Shown here piece after piece: positions 6,387 through 16,010 of a DNA stretch of 23,506 bases (positions within the stretch are counted from its first letter, which is position 1; every line of letters starts with the position of its first letter). The stretch lies in NCBI GenBank assembly GCA_902516225.1, contig CABXXS010000015.1:1-23506 (forward strand), written 5' to 3'. The translations under genes were made by a program, and so were the position numbers. This DNA is from Puniceicoccaceae bacterium. Lineage in GTDB: Bacteria > Verrucomicrobiota > Verrucomicrobiae > Opitutales > Coraliomargaritaceae. The notes below the pieces were generated by a model, which did not search any database, was not told the origin of the DNA, and saw only the letters and a list, made by a program, of their open reading frames with translations.

Positions 6387-8188
6387 AAATTTTTTAGAAT
6401 AGTCTGCAGTTGCATTTTAGCAGCATTCAGTTCGGTCGGGGTAATGTTATGTGCGAATCTTATAGAATCTGCGGTGGCAAAGAGTGTTTCAGCCATTTCC
6501 TGAATACTAAGGTCCTCTATTAATGGACATATCTGTTCCATCCCCGAATTACGTAGATTTTTCCCTGACTTGTAGGTCGCCGCTAGACGTAAGGATAATT
6601 GTGCTTTTTCATAAAAGGTCCCTACATCTAGTGTCTCTAAAGCCTGCGCTTGTACTTTTTTTAGTTCCTGCTTTGCAGCATGCTTTAAAGCGTAAACAGG
6701 ATCGCTATTCAGGCGTCTTCGCTGCCTTAAATATAGCCCGAGAAGTGTGCAAATCAGTAGGGTGAGCGCATTGGCAATATAATAATTCTTAGACTTCAGA
6801 AGAGTAGTTTCTGTTAATTGAGCTGGTTTTTGCTGGTAGTCCAATGTGAAGAGTACTTCTTCTGGACTTAAGTCTCTTGATAAAGCCAACTCAGTACTAG
6901 CAGTCTTCTCAGGAAAGATTGTATTCTTAGTAGCTAAACTTGGACTATTTAGCTCAGTAAGATTCGGGCTAACTGTCACTTTTTTCACTGGGCTTATGAG
7001 CTCTACGTAATCGCCTGTTTGCGGATTAAGAAAAGAGAACGCTATTTCTGGTAATTCCAATGGGCCCGACTGCTTCGGTATAAATACATAATCGAATCGC
7101 TTAGTGCCGCTGAGAGAGAGGGAATCCTTGGCTAGAAAGCTCGACTCGGGTTCATAGCTTCGCCATTCAGGCATCTCGGGCATCGGTGGCCCTTGAATGC
7201 GATCAAAGTTACCACTGCCTGTAATCTCGATTGATAGCATTATGGGCTCACCGACTTTAGTGGACTTTAGGTCAGAATAAACTTGCAGGCTAAAATCTCC
7301 TATTGCGCCAGAAAAGCTCTCAGGTTGCCCAATTTCTGGCAGTGCTAGTACTTCGATTGATAAGGACGAAGTTGATATTTCAAGGCGCTCGTTCATGCCA
7401 AAAAAATTATCAAAAATGCTGCTTCCAAATGGATTACTTCGTCCGAAAGGATCGCTGCGTTGTTGGGTCTGGACACTGAGAGTTAGGTCAAAGCTCAGCT
7501 TTTGTTGACCTGCTTGAATAGGGGTAATACTAAGCGGCCAAGTCAGCACACGATATCTCCGCCCATCTAGCATTTCACTACTTTCCACTGCTTCTTTAGG
7601 AAGATCACTTATGATATAGCCGTCCGCTTGACGCCTGAATGAATTGAGCCCACTCAGACTTACACTCTCTTCGACATAGAGTTTTAGTGAGGCGGGTACA
7701 CTTTGCCCAACATATAAGGATTTAGGCAGATCAGTTCGTAGAAAGATCAGTTCCTCCAAGGACGGAGCTGTATCTACGCCGCGGTCAAGGACTTTAAGCT
7801 CGGCACTTGGAATGACGAGAGTCTGCCCCTTGTAATTAAGTTCAAATTGTGGGATTTTGAAACTACCGACACGGTTTACTTTCGCATCAAATATAAAGCT
7901 TTGTTTGTGAGAAAACTGGCTTTCACCATTAATGTAATTAGTTCGCGAACTATTAGATGTGCGTCCGTTCATTAGATTCAAACCGCTCAACGAAGGTATG
8001 GGAAGAGTGCTAATAGTTTCTGGACTTGGCATGACCTCAGTATCGGTCTCGTTGACTTCAATTATATATTGGGCGCGATCGCCTAAAGCTATTTTAGCCG
8101 GGCTGAAGCGTGCCTGAACTGTAAGCTGAGCAGAACTATTAACAGACAGAAGGATAAGGCTAATGAGTGTGGCTTGAAGTTTTTGCAT
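6383..8188 (-). CDS. batD: BatD family protein
   Basis: A 601-residue exported membrane protein of the BatD family. It has a cleavable signal peptide (about 1-20, ending SSAQ) and a long periplasmic region of repeated beta-sandwich units, such as ARFSPAKIALGDRAQYIIEV early on and LKSTKVGEPIMLSIEITGSGN about midway. That region also carries the PEMPEWRSYEPES motif typical of BatD. A single C-terminal membrane segment follows (about 470-487), then a basic cytoplasmic tail (RQRRRLN) with a helical domain. It begins 5 nt after the BatB-BatC stop and overlaps batE by 4 nt, so translational coupling is likely. BatD is thought to act with BatA/BatB in an envelope complex; the exact role is unknown. 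Confidence 0.88.
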   Translation of the reverse strand: MQKLQATLISLILLSVNSSAQLTVQARFSPAKIALGDRAQYIIEVNETDTEVMPSPETISTLPIPSLSGLNLMNGRTSNSSRTNYINGESQFSHKQSFIFDAKVNRVGSFKIPQFELNYKGQTLVIPSAELKVLDRGVDTAPSLEELIFLRTDLPKSLYVGQSVPASLKLYVEESVSLSGLNSFRRQADGYIISDLPKEAVESSEMLDGRRYRVLTWPLSITPIQAGQQKLSFDLTLSVQTQQRSDPFGRSNPFGSSIFDNFFGMNERLEISTSSLSIEVLALPEIGQPESFSGAIGDFSLQVYSDLKSTKVGEPIMLSIEITGSGNFDRIQGPPMPEMPEWRSYEPESSFLAKDSLSLSGTKRFDYVFIPKQSGPLELPEIAFSFLNPQTGDYVELISPVKKVTVSPNLTELNSPSLATKNTIFPEKTASTELALSRDLSPEEVLFTLDYQQKPAQLTETTLLKSKNYYIANALTLLICTLLGLYLRQRRRLNSDPVYALKHAAKQELKKVQAQALETLDVGTFYEKAQLSLRLAATYKSGKNLRNSGMEQICPLIEDLSIQEMAETLFATADSIRFAHNITPTELNAAKMQLQTILKNL

Positions 8189-8193
8189 ATAGA

Positions 8194-10182
8194 TTACCAG
8201 TCGCGTAGATCACGTTTTTGTGAGGGAGTGGTTTCTGTATAAGGAAGCAGACGCTCGCTCTCGCGCAAACTATCGAGCAAATCTTGCGCTTCCGATAAGC
8301 GCATGCCTTGTACTGGCTCATTAGTAGAAGGTTGGTCCGAAGATGTATCTGCGAATGTAGAATTTGGAGAAGATCCTTCTCCATCTATCTGCCCAGCCTC
8401 GTTTTCCGGAGGCATATCTTTCATAGGATTTTGGGTAGATTGGGAATCATTCTCTGGATTTTCTGACTGTGATTCCTCTTCTATATCTGAGTTTTCTGTC
8501 CGCTCTCCAAGGTCTTGGCCTTGCTCTTGATCTGACTGATTATCTCTACTACTTTGCGATTCTTCCTGATTCTGTGGGTCCAACTGTTGATCCGCGTTCT
8601 GTTGATCCTGTTCTTGATTTGGGTTATCCTTATTTTCAGACTGCTCTGAACCTTCTTCGTTTGAATCATCTGATGCTTGTTGAGAGTTCTGATTCTGCTC
8701 TTCTTGCTCTTTTATTAATTCTTCGAGTGCTTGTCGTCTTTTGGCAACCTGCTCTGCATCCTTCTTGGCAATTGTATCTGAGGGGTCAATCTGCACAGAG
8801 GACTTAAACAGCTCTTCAGCAGAAGTCCATTGATCAATAGCGCTGGTAAAGTCTTGCTCTTGAAAGGCGGCTTCGCCAATTTGATAAGCAGTATGTCCCA
8901 TATTGTAGATTGCATCGCGTTGCAGGTTTAAGTCTGGGGAGTCGCGAACAGCTTGTGCATAGCTGGCATGGGCAACCTCATAATCACCTTTAGAAAAGGA
9001 CTTATACGCTTGATTATAAATTTCGCGTGGATCGCTTACTTGCGTATCGATTTCATCAGGTCTATTTTCTTGCTCTATCGGATCGCTCAACTGCGTATTA
9101 GATTCGAGCTTAACGAATTGGTTCTCTTGTGCTTGGCTATCGAGAGGAACAACTATTAAGCAAAGCGTTAGAGCGGCAACGGATTGTCTATTTGGTTTAC
9201 GGCGCGGCAGGAAGAACTCTAAGACGAGAAATAAAAAGGCTACCGCTATAGCCCATTGGAAGCGCTCGATTCGGACTTCTTGAATTTCGGATTCACGTTC
9301 TATACGAGGTAAATTAGCTATCACAGAGGTGAAGAGCTGATTGAGTGATTGATCGCTCAGGCGGCTGTAGCTACCTTGGGTTAATTGAGCAATTTCTTGC
9401 AAAGTACTCTCGTCGAGTTGGCTACGAACCGGCTTGCCTTCGGCATCGCGCACGAAGCGCTCACTGCCATCTGCATTTGGTATTTTAAGGTATTCACCTG
9501 CTGGGGTACCGATGCCAATAGTATAAATCTTAATACCGTCTTCCGAGACAGATTTTGCGGACTTCAACGATGTCCCGCCGAGGTCTTGTCCATCAGTCAG
9601 AAGAATTACGACTTTGACATTATTTTGTTCTGGGAATGCTTTTGCTGCTTCTTCAATAGCATTGCCTATATCACTGCCGCCGCGGGTCATTACTTCTGGG
9701 TCGATACTATTTAAGCTTTCACGAAAGGCTGCATAGTCTAGGGTAGGTGGAGTTTGCAAAAAGGCGCGCCCCGCGAATGCTACAAGTCCGATACGATCAC
9801 TTTCTAATCGCCCAACTAGATCTAATATAGCTAATTTTGCACGCTCTAATCGATTCGGACGCAGGTCACTGGCCAGCATACTCTTAGAGCTGTCTAAGAC
9901 AAAGACTATGTCTAAGCCGCGTGCTTTACGCTCGATCCATTCGATACCATATTGAGGTCGAGAAAGTGCTAGTCCGATTGCAACCAATGCTAGGACTATT
10001 AGAGAACCCTTGATTATAATTCGTTTAATACTAGCCTCCTCAGTTAGAAGTGGTAACAAGCGCTCGGCAGCAAAGCGGGCCAACAATTTACCCCTTTGTC
10101 TGAGGCCAAAGCTTAGTAGACAGATCAATGCGACGATTAAAACCCCGGTAATAACCAGCCATATGGGTGAAGCAAATGTCAT
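8194..10182 (-). CDS. batB: vWA-TPR fusion protein (BatB-BatC type)
   Basis: About 662 residues. ATG 10182 is chosen: it overlaps the batA stop as ATGA and gives MTFASPIW, a standard BatB start; ATG 10215 would overlap batA by 37 nt. The order is: a membrane segment (8-30), a second (about 55-75), then a vWA domain with MIDAS residues DSSKS (Asp97, Ser99, Ser101), RGGSDIG and LLTDGQD. A third membrane segment follows (about 305-325), and a possible fourth or signal-like stretch ([13 protein letters not shown]). TPR repeats come next (about 370-480; [37 protein letters not shown]), then a Gln/Asn/Glu/Ser-rich tail of about 150 residues, and a short conserved end (LRLSEAQ-like, LLDSLRESE). BatB and BatC are separate in Bacteroides but fused here. 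The tail is probably disordered. Confidence 0.9.
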   Translation of the reverse strand: MTFASPIWLVITGVLIVALICLLSFGLRQRGKLLARFAAERLLPLLTEEASIKRIIIKGSLIVLALVAIGLALSRPQYGIEWIERKARGLDIVFVLDSSKSMLASDLRPNRLERAKLAILDLVGRLESDRIGLVAFAGRAFLQTPPTLDYAAFRESLNSIDPEVMTRGGSDIGNAIEEAAKAFPEQNNVKVVILLTDGQDLGGTSLKSAKSVSEDGIKIYTIGIGTPAGEYLKIPNADGSERFVRDAEGKPVRSQLDESTLQEIAQLTQGSYSRLSDQSLNQLFTSVIANLPRIERESEIQEVRIERFQWAIAVAFLFLVLEFFLPRRKPNRQSVAALTLCLIVVPLDSQAQENQFVKLESNTQLSDPIEQENRPDEIDTQVSDPREIYNQAYKSFSKGDYEVAHASYAQAVRDSPDLNLQRDAIYNMGHTAYQIGEAAFQEQDFTSAIDQWTSAEELFKSSVQIDPSDTIAKKDAEQVAKRRQALEELIKEQEEQNQNSQQASDDSNEEGSEQSENKDNPNQEQDQQNADQQLDPQNQEESQSSRDNQSDQEQGQDLGERTENSDIEEESQSENPENDSQSTQNPMKDMPPENEAGQIDGEGSSPNSTFADTSSDQPSTNEPVQGMRLSEAQDLLDSLRESERLLPYTETTPSQKRDLRDW

Positions 10183-11216
10183 GGTAATCGTCGATATCGG
10201 GTTTGAAGTAAACATTGCTCAAGAGCTAGTAGAATAAGCCCGCACAAGCATGGCCAAAAGAATAATTCAGAAAAGTTCGCGTAGCTTCGCAACTCGACTA
10301 CTGTTTTTTCAAGCTCATCGATTTCTTCATAAATTTCTTCAAGATCTCCGCCGCGCTTGGCGCTGTAAAATCGGCCTCCAGTTACTGTCGTAATCTCGCG
10401 TAATTCAACTTCGTCGTAATTTGATATGTCGCGCCGGCCTCGATACACTGGCTTATTATTTTCATCACGAATTATACGACCGGATCGATCGGTCTCAGCA
10501 ATTGGGACTCTTCCTTTCTGACCGGTAGCAACTGCGTAGACACGTACGCCATAGGTTGTTGCTGCCTCTGCTGCACCTATTGGAGATATTTTTCCTGCAT
10601 TATTTTCGCCATCTGTGAGTAGTACAATAATTCGGCTTCGAGATTTATGGTCACGAAGGCGGTTTACGCTGGCGCCTAGTGCTGTGCCTATAGCAGTACC
10701 TGCCCCATCAATTTCTCCCAATTCTAATCGCTCTAAATTTTTCTTTAGCCAGTCGTGGTTTAATGTGAGTGGACTGACGACGTAGGCGTCAGCTGCGAAG
10801 ACGACAAGAGCTATACGATCGTAGGGTCGTTGGTTAATGAAATCACGAACAACTTTTTTGGAGGCGTCCAGACGAGTGACTATATTTTCTTCAGTGGACA
10901 GGTCCAAAGCTCTCATCGACAATGACATATCAAGTGCAAGTACAATATCGATGCCCTCGACTTCCGAAGCATCATTAGTTTTGCCTAATTGAGGGCGAGC
11001 GAGCGCTATAATAAGGCAAGCGAGTATGGCTAGGCGTATTCCTAGTAACCAAGCCCCTGGGCGACTGCCACGCTGCGAGCAGATTTTTCTAAGTAATGCG
11101 GTACTCGGGAATCGCACCGCAGCTTTAGCCCCAATTTTTCCTGATAAAATTGCAATTAATGGAAGCGCACTTAGTAGCCAGAAGAAAGCAGGGTTCTTAA
11201 ATTGGAAAAATTCCAT
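10179..11216 (-). CDS. batA: BatA-type vWA membrane protein
   Basis: A 345-residue inner-membrane protein. The start is ATG 11216, which shares one base with the upstream stop (TGATG) and has AAGGAGG about 8 nt before it; the TTG just upstream at 11219 is not needed. Its parts are a BatA N-terminal region with the [13 protein letters not shown] start, membrane segments at about 10-25 and 57-75, the ARPQLG motif, and a vWA domain with an intact MIDAS: DMSLS (Asp96, Ser98, Ser100), GAGTAIG, and [11 protein letters not shown] final membrane segment is near residues 315-335. The intact MIDAS suggests metal-dependent partner binding. It sits between the small membrane protein and BatB-BatC, with overlaps at both ends. 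Confidence 0.9.
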   Translation of the reverse strand: MEFFQFKNPAFFWLLSALPLIAILSGKIGAKAAVRFPSTALLRKICSQRGSRPGAWLLGIRLAILACLIIALARPQLGKTNDASEVEGIDIVLALDMSLSMRALDLSTEENIVTRLDASKKVVRDFINQRPYDRIALVVFAADAYVVSPLTLNHDWLKKNLERLELGEIDGAGTAIGTALGASVNRLRDHKSRSRIIVLLTDGENNAGKISPIGAAEAATTYGVRVYAVATGQKGRVPIAETDRSGRIIRDENNKPVYRGRRDISNYDEVELREITTVTGGRFYSAKRGGDLEEIYEEIDELEKTVVELRSYANFSELFFWPCLCGLILLALEQCLLQTRYRRLP

Positions 11217-11788
11217 CAATTTTCCTCCTTACCTTTTTTAGCATGCACTGCATTTAAAATTGCTACACTTGTATTGATCAACTTGATACGGCTATCTTTA
11301 TCGATTGCTGCCTGTCCGAACTTAGCGTGATCGCAGTCATTCCAGATACCGATCAGTCGCTCACTTTCGGTTTTATCAAGGTCGAGTTGCTGTGATATAG
11401 CCGAGCAACTACGACCATGTGCCTTGATTTTTAGAGATTCTTCAAAAAACTGGCAGAGTGCATAGATTATTTTTTCACCTACTTGCGCACTGTCTTTTTC
11501 TGAATCGACTGATTTTAGAATGCCCAGTGCTGAATCGTAGGGACTTAAGTTACCGATAGTATTTTTTTTGGATCGTAATCTACGGTAGAAAAAAAATACG
11601 AGCCATAATCCTAGTAGAGTAACGCAAATGCATAGAGCCGTATATTGCCAAACCGAGAGCAATGGTATGTCCAAGGTCCCACGAATACGATCAAGTGATG
11701 GACCAGGTGGTAATTCAGGCAACGAATTAGCGGATGCGCTGTTACTGAGTAATATTACTACTAATAATCTGAAACTTAATAAAAGCAT
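11216..11788 (-). CDS. Small exported membrane protein of the bat operon (DUF4381-like)
   Basis: A 190-residue protein with an N-terminal signal (about 1-20, ending SASA), a proline-rich stretch ([11 protein letters not shown]), one membrane segment (about 46-68) followed by the basic stop-transfer FYRRLRSKK, and a cytoplasmic helical domain (about 80-185) with the [14 protein letters not shown] segment. This layout and its place between the DUF58 and BatA genes fit the small DUF4381-type proteins common in bat operons; the family name is a positional and pattern judgement. ATG 11788 shares one base with the DUF58 stop (TAATG), and its own TGA shares a base with the batA ATG. No catalytic motif is visible. 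Confidence 0.7.
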   Translation of the reverse strand: MLLLSFRLLVVILLSNSASANSLPELPPGPSLDRIRGTLDIPLLSVWQYTALCICVTLLGLWLVFFFYRRLRSKKNTIGNLSPYDSALGILKSVDSEKDSAQVGEKIIYALCQFFEESLKIKAHGRSCSAISQQLDLDKTESERLIGIWNDCDHAKFGQAAIDKDSRIKLINTSVAILNAVHAKKGKEEN

Positions 11789-12675
11789 TAGTTACGTGTC
11801 GCTCTGCGCGCAAAGAGTCGGCGTAAGGCAGGGATATACGCTTGGTCGGTACTTGCCTCTATCCAGTCGAGCCCTCTTTTACGCATTTGCTGGTTAAAAA
11901 TATCGCGGCTGCGCAGTGCTTGTTTTTGGTAATCTGTGCGGATACCGGAACTACCTGTATCAACTTCTACTAGTTCGCCGGTTTCAGCATCCTCTAAAGT
12001 AATTAATCCTATATTGGGAAGTTGGCTCTCACGCGGATCGCTTAGCGCAATACTGATTAAGTCATGCCGCTGATTAGTTAGGGCTAGTGTAGCGAAAGTT
12101 TGGGCATCACTTTCCTGAAAATCTGATACTAGAAAGACGACAGCTTTACGCTTTTGTACACGGTTGAGATAATTTAGTGCGACACGATGTCGCGTGCCAC
12201 GACCTTGAGGCTTAAAAAATAGAATATCGCGAATGACGCGAAGGATGTGACTGCGACCTTTTTTGGGAGGTAGATAGTGCTCAACCTCATCTGTATAAAG
12301 AAGTAGACCGACTCTGTCATTATTTAGAGTAGCTGAAAAAGCCAGTACACTAGCAATCTCTGCGGCGTGTTCACGCTTACTTTGTTTAACAGATCCAAAG
12401 ATGCCAGAGGCACTTAGGTCGATGACTAAAAATAGAGTCAGTTCGCGCTCTTCACGAAAGACTTTAATGTAGGGCTTATCCATTTTAGCGCTTACATTCC
12501 AATCAATGCTGCGCACATCATCACCTATACTATATTCGCGGACTTCCTCAAAGTCCATACCGCGCCCTTTGAAGGAACTGTGATATGCTCCAGAAATAGA
12601 GTCGGTAACTAATTGACGGCTGCGTATTTCTATTCGGCGAACTTTTTTAATTATATCAGATGGGGTCACTTTCAA
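11788..12675 (-). CDS. DUF58 domain protein with vWA-like fold
   Basis: A 295-residue cytoplasmic protein. The DUF58 hallmark, FKGRGMDFEEVREYSIGDD followed by VRSIDWNVSA, occupies residues 36-63, and a vWA-like MIDAS (DLSAS, Asp86, Ser88, Ser90) follows. The later segment RKAVVFLVSDFQES resembles the MIDAS third loop. The start is not ATG: TTG 12675 is likely, with AGGAG 12 nt upstream and an in-frame stop just before it; the GTG two codons later is the alternative. DUF58 proteins are almost always encoded beside moxR and are thought to be partners of the ATPase. It lies 63 nt after moxR and overlaps the next gene by 1 nt. Confidence 0.9.
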   Translation of the reverse strand: MKVTPSDIIKKVRRIEIRSRQLVTDSISGAYHSSFKGRGMDFEEVREYSIGDDVRSIDWNVSAKMDKPYIKVFREERELTLFLVIDLSASGIFGSVKQSKREHAAEIASVLAFSATLNNDRVGLLLYTDEVEHYLPPKKGRSHILRVIRDILFFKPQGRGTRHRVALNYLNRVQKRKAVVFLVSDFQESDAQTFATLALTNQRHDLISIALSDPRESQLPNIGLITLEDAETGELVEVDTGSSGIRTDYQKQALRSRDIFNQQMRKRGLDWIEASTDQAYIPALRRLFARRATRN

Positions 12676-12738
12676 AGATTTGTTTAGCTCCTAAATCGCG
12701 TAGTATTTGCAACGGTAAATTATTTGGCATGCCGCGCA

Positions 12739-13734
12739 CTAGGGGATAGGAATAGCTTCAAAAATAGACTGGACTAGATCTTCACTGCTCATGCTTTCAG
12801 CTTCTGCTTCATAGCTTGGAATTACACGGTGGCGTAGCACATCTATGCCGATTTCGCTTACATCTTGCGGTACTACATAAGAGCGACCTTCCATTAAGGC
12901 CCAAGCTTTGGCTGCAAGCGTTAAATTAATTGTAGCGCGTGGACTTGCGCCGAATTGTATGTATTGACCGATTTTCATGCCGTAGTCTTCTGGATGGCGA
13001 GTCGATGCGACTAGGTTGACAATATAATCCCTTACTTTCGTATCCACGTATACTTCATTAACATACTTACGCGTTTGTCGAATCGCAGCTAGTGTCGTAA
13101 CTGTGTCGACCTCTAGACTTGGGGCAGTAGATGCCATACGGTCGAGTATTTGCCTCTCTTCTTCCTTGCTCGGATATTCTACCTTGAGCTTGAGCATAAA
13201 ACGATCGACCTGAGCTTCTGGCAGAGGGTAAGTGCCTTCCTGGTCGATCGGATTTTCAGTCGCTAGAACTAGGAATGGTTCCGGTAGAGGAAAAGTTTCT
13301 TCTCCTAATGTTACTTGTCGCTCTTGCATAGCCTCAAGTAACGCACTTTGCACCTTAGCAGGCGCGCGATTTATCTCGTCTGCCAGTATTAGGTTGGCAA
13401 AAATCGGGCCCTTACGCGTTTCGAAACTACTCTCTTTTGGATTGTAGATTAGTGTGCCAATAATATCTGCTGGCAGTAAGTCGGGAGTAAATTGGATACG
13501 TTTAAAATTGGCATCTGTTGCACTGGCTAATGTGCGAATACTGAGCGTTTTAGCTAGGCCTGGAACACCTTCTATTAGTACGTGACCATTGGCTAGGAGA
13601 CCGAGTATTAAGCGATCAACAAGATAACTCTGGCCGACAATTACATTACTAATCTCATTGCGTAGTTTTGGTATCCATTCGGTCGAATCCGCAAATTCTA
13701 CATTACTATCAACTGATATACTCGAATCGTTCAT
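12739..13734 (-). CDS. moxR: MoxR-family AAA+ ATPase
   Basis: First gene of the bat operon, 331 residues, full length for the family. Residues seen include Walker A GVPGLAKT (56-63), the FTPDLLPADIIG loop typical of MoxR (82-93), Walker B LILADE (115-120) followed by INRAPAKVQSALLEAMQE, sensor 1 in LATENPIDQEGTYPLPEAQ (Asn161), and sensor 2 in GASPRA. MoxR ATPases act as chaperone-like partners in assembling or activating vWA-protein complexes, and all the expected vWA partners follow. ATG 13734 is the only good start. A purine-rich AAAGGAGA lies about 18 nt upstream, further than usual. A consensus TATAAT on the minus strand at 13810-13815 may be the -10 element, though no good -35 is visible. 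Confidence 0.95.
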   Translation of the reverse strand: MNDSSISVDSNVEFADSTEWIPKLRNEISNVIVGQSYLVDRLILGLLANGHVLIEGVPGLAKTLSIRTLASATDANFKRIQFTPDLLPADIIGTLIYNPKESSFETRKGPIFANLILADEINRAPAKVQSALLEAMQERQVTLGEETFPLPEPFLVLATENPIDQEGTYPLPEAQVDRFMLKLKVEYPSKEEERQILDRMASTAPSLEVDTVTTLAAIRQTRKYVNEVYVDTKVRDYIVNLVASTRHPEDYGMKIGQYIQFGASPRATINLTLAAKAWALMEGRSYVVPQDVSEIGIDVLRHRVIPSYEAEAESMSSEDLVQSIFEAIPIP

Positions 13735-14072
13735 AATAAAAAATAAATCTGTCTCCTTTTATCTAAAATAAGTAATTAATTAAACATTTCTGATCTTCAA
13801 ATCGTAGGTATTATAGAAATAAACTAATTTTAGTTATAAATAATTGAAACCAATATTAAAAATTCAAAGGAAAAATGATTATTTTTATAATTGTTTTCAA
13901 TAGTGATAAGACTCTTGAAATAAGAGAGTAACTTGCCGTGTATCAAATATGACCTTTGTTATTTATTAGGGATAATATTTTATTCAAGCAGTCATGCTTA
14001 GGCAACTTACTTGAAATAATATAATACCGCATGACATAAATTCATTTTTACAAAAATGAACCTCTCTAAAGT
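13735..14072. promoter_or_regulatory. AT-rich divergent control region between moxR and the secreted-protein genes
   Basis: A 338-bp gene-free region with promoters expected in both directions. A consensus TATAAT lies on the minus strand at 13810-13815 (for moxR) and on the plus strand at 14020-14025 (for the gene at 14073). Neither has a convincing -35 at the right distance; TTAGGC at 13998-14003 is the best weak match on the plus side. A 20-bp inverted repeat at 14041-14060 is described separately. Confidence 0.4.
14041..14060 (+). promoter_or_regulatory. 20-bp inverted repeat 12 nt before a start codon
   Basis: TTCATTTTT, then AC, then AAAAATGAA is a perfect 9+9 dyad with a two-base centre. 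It lies just downstream of a TATAAT at 14020-14025 and ends 12 nt before ATG 14073. The symmetric form and position suit a repressor operator or a site limiting ribosome access. A two-base loop makes an RNA hairpin less likely than a DNA site. Confidence 0.45.
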
Positions 14073-15983
14073 ATGACTATTACAAAATTAAGAAATTATA
14101 TTACCATATCAATTCTTGTCTCGCCCTTACTTATCTTTCAGCAAATCAATGCTGAGATTGTTTTGAACTATGAATTTGACGAAGTAGAAAATACTCCTGC
14201 AAGTTCAGCTCAAAACACTGGTACAAGTACTGCAACAGATGCACTGCCCGACTCATACGGTACCATTAACGGACTTGGACAATTAGTCATCTCCGCGAAT
14301 GAAGGTAGAACTAATGTTAACATGGGTAGTGACATTGTTGCAACCGATAATGTCTACTACCGTATCGACTTTAGCTCGTGGGATACTAATTCAACACAAA
14401 CCCACACTAAATTTGGTATTCGACTTAGATCAGCAGACTTAGGTGATGGCTCAGTACGTGGTAATGGATCCCTTTGTGTGCGCCTTTCAACAGGCACTGG
14501 AGCGACGACTGCTAATGTAAATGTTCAGCCAGCAGAAGGATCTGGTGCTTTCATTTTTGCACAAGGTGGTATAACAAATCCAAGCACAGCAGGACTTAGT
14601 ATAATTTTAGTAGCAAACCTAGCAAACGATACATTTACTGTCTTCACCGACATAGGTCGCACGGGTACTTATTCTAGTTCTGCAGCCGCTACGGATATAC
14701 CACTAAATATTGCCGGATTCACTGACTTCAGTGCTGTTAATGCTCTTGTTTTTGACACGGGAGGTGGCGTAGTAAACATAGATAGCATCTCCCTGGGAAC
14801 AGATTTTAATGAAATATCGGGAGCTAGTGGCGACGATACTGGCACAGGCGACAGTGGTGACACAGGCGACAGTGGTGACACAGGCGACAGTGGTGGCACG
14901 GGCGACAGTGGAGGAGACGATGATACAAGTTCAACTCCTTCGGTCTTGTTTCTCTATGAGTTTGACGAAGCATTAGATACTCCAGCTTCATCTGTTACCA
15001 GTAGCGGAACTCGTGATTCGCTTGTTTTGAGCGATAGTTATGGATCTACCAATGGTAGTGGGCAGTTGGTCATTTCTGCTGATGCGGGTCGCGTAAATAC
15101 GAACATACCAGGAGAGGTACTATCTGGTTTGGTATTCTACCGAATTGATTTTGCCTCTTGGGATAGCTCAGGGGAGCAATTTAATACAAGATTCGGCTTT
15201 AGAGTAAGAAGTGGGGATACTGACGATACCCCATCGAATAAATTTTTAGAAGTTAGTTTAACTGTTAATAATTCAGAGAATAATGCGAACGTAAACACCA
15301 CCGCTAGTGGTACGTATGAATATTTACAGGGTGGCATACAAAATCCAAATGCGGATGGAGTAAGTTTTATTCTCGGTATAGATACAACGGCAGATACCTA
15401 TTCACTTTGGTGGGATAGTGGCTTTAGCGGTACTTACACGGCAATAACCGAGAATATACAACTAAATCTAGGGGGTGAAACAGACTTCGAAAGAGTCAAT
15501 GGACTTACTTTTGACCCAGGAGGTGGCGTACTTCTTGTGGAGCGCATTGCTGTTGATACTGACTACAGTGTAATTACTAACCTTTACGGTAGCGACGCAG
15601 GCGACGGCGGTGATACAGGCGACGGCGGTGATACAGGCGACGGCGGTGATACAGGCGACGGCGATGATACAGGCGACGGCGATGATACAGGCGACGGCGA
15701 TGATGGCAGTACAGCTGTAGAGTTATTGCAGCAGCAAGTCGACGACTTAACTGCGCAGCTTACAGCTCGTCCTACTCTTGATCAGGTCAGAGACGTGCGC
15801 GGGGCTGATGCAGTGCTTATTTCTGTCGATGCTAACCAAGCTACCATAGCGATGGATCTTGAAACTAGCGACGATTTAGGTACATGGACAATTGAGGGTA
15901 ATGTTTCTACTACTATACCTATTGACTCTGGCGAGGATATTAAGTTCTTCCGATTCAGGATGTCAGATAACGGCAGCGATTAA
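14073..15983 (+). CDS. Large secreted protein with two copies of an unrecognised beta-type domain and Gly/Asp linkers
   Basis: A 636-residue protein I do not recognise. The signal peptide ends near residue 27 (INA). Domain 1 (about 28-250) and domain 2 (about 290-505) are homologous: both carry YEFDE, GQLVISA..GR.N, YRIDF.SWD, FG.R.RS, QGGI.NP, TDF..VN, and D.GGGV. The same domain forms the N-terminus of the next gene's product. The domains are joined by tandem Gly/Asp linkers (TGDSGD-type, then GDGGDT-type). A helical heptad-like stretch (VELLQQQVDDLTAQL) follows, then a C-terminal module with LETSDDLGTWTIEG and FFRFRMSD. The beta-rich pattern suggests a carbohydrate- or surface-binding role, by inference. 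A strong terminator follows, so it is probably transcribed separately from the sulfatase gene. Confidence 0.75.
   Translation: MTITKLRNYITISILVSPLLIFQQINAEIVLNYEFDEVENTPASSAQNTGTSTATDALPDSYGTINGLGQLVISANEGRTNVNMGSDIVATDNVYYRIDFSSWDTNSTQTHTKFGIRLRSADLGDGSVRGNGSLCVRLSTGTGATTANVNVQPAEGSGAFIFAQGGITNPSTAGLSIILVANLANDTFTVFTDIGRTGTYSSSAAATDIPLNIAGFTDFSAVNALVFDTGGGVVNIDSISLGTDFNEISGASGDDTGTGDSGDTGDSGDTGDSGGTGDSGGDDDTSSTPSVLFLYEFDEALDTPASSVTSSGTRDSLVLSDSYGSTNGSGQLVISADAGRVNTNIPGEVLSGLVFYRIDFASWDSSGEQFNTRFGFRVRSGDTDDTPSNKFLEVSLTVNNSENNANVNTTASGTYEYLQGGIQNPNADGVSFILGIDTTADTYSLWWDSGFSGTYTAITENIQLNLGGETDFERVNGLTFDPGGGVLLVERIAVDTDYSVITNLYGSDAGDGGDTGDGGDTGDGGDTGDGDDTGDGDDTGDGDDGSTAVELLQQQVDDLTAQLTARPTLDQVRDVRGADAVLISVDANQATIAMDLETSDDLGTWTIEGNVSTTIPIDSGEDIKFFRFRMSDNGSD
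14847..14912 (+). repeat. 18-bp tandem repeat coding for the TGDSGD-type linker
   Basis: Nearly four copies of the 18-bp unit GGCGACAGTGGTGACACA run from 14847 to about 14912, the third and fourth diverged. It encodes GDSGDT repeats between the two homologous domains. Because the period is a multiple of three, length changes by slippage would keep the frame. Confidence 0.85.
15601..15704 (+). repeat. 18-bp tandem repeat coding for the GDGGDT linker
   Basis: Three identical copies of GCGACGGCGGTGATACAG (15601-15654) are followed by two copies with one base changed (GCGACGGCGATGATACAG, 15655-15690) and a partial one. They encode GDGGDT then GDGDDT repeats between the second domain and the C-terminal module. 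The near identity shows recent expansion. Confidence 0.9.
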
Positions 15984-16010
15984 GAACATAAGTCTCATGC
16001 TTTTTTGTAG

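Noticed and set aside
8469..8915. Open frames on both strands over the Gln/Asn/Glu-rich tail
   Set aside because: Low-complexity codon repeats in the BatB-BatC tail open the other frames; the products show no family pattern and overlap a well-supported gene.
11217..11219. TTG start for batA
   Set aside because: The ATG at 11216 follows AAGGAGG at normal spacing and shares a base with the upstream stop, so the preceding TTG is not needed.
14847..15704. CRISPR-like or RTX-type repeats in the gene at 14073
   Set aside because: Units are adjacent 18-mers without spacers and lie in frame inside a coding region; the Gly/Asp pattern lacks the nonapeptide GGxGxDxxx of RTX repeats.
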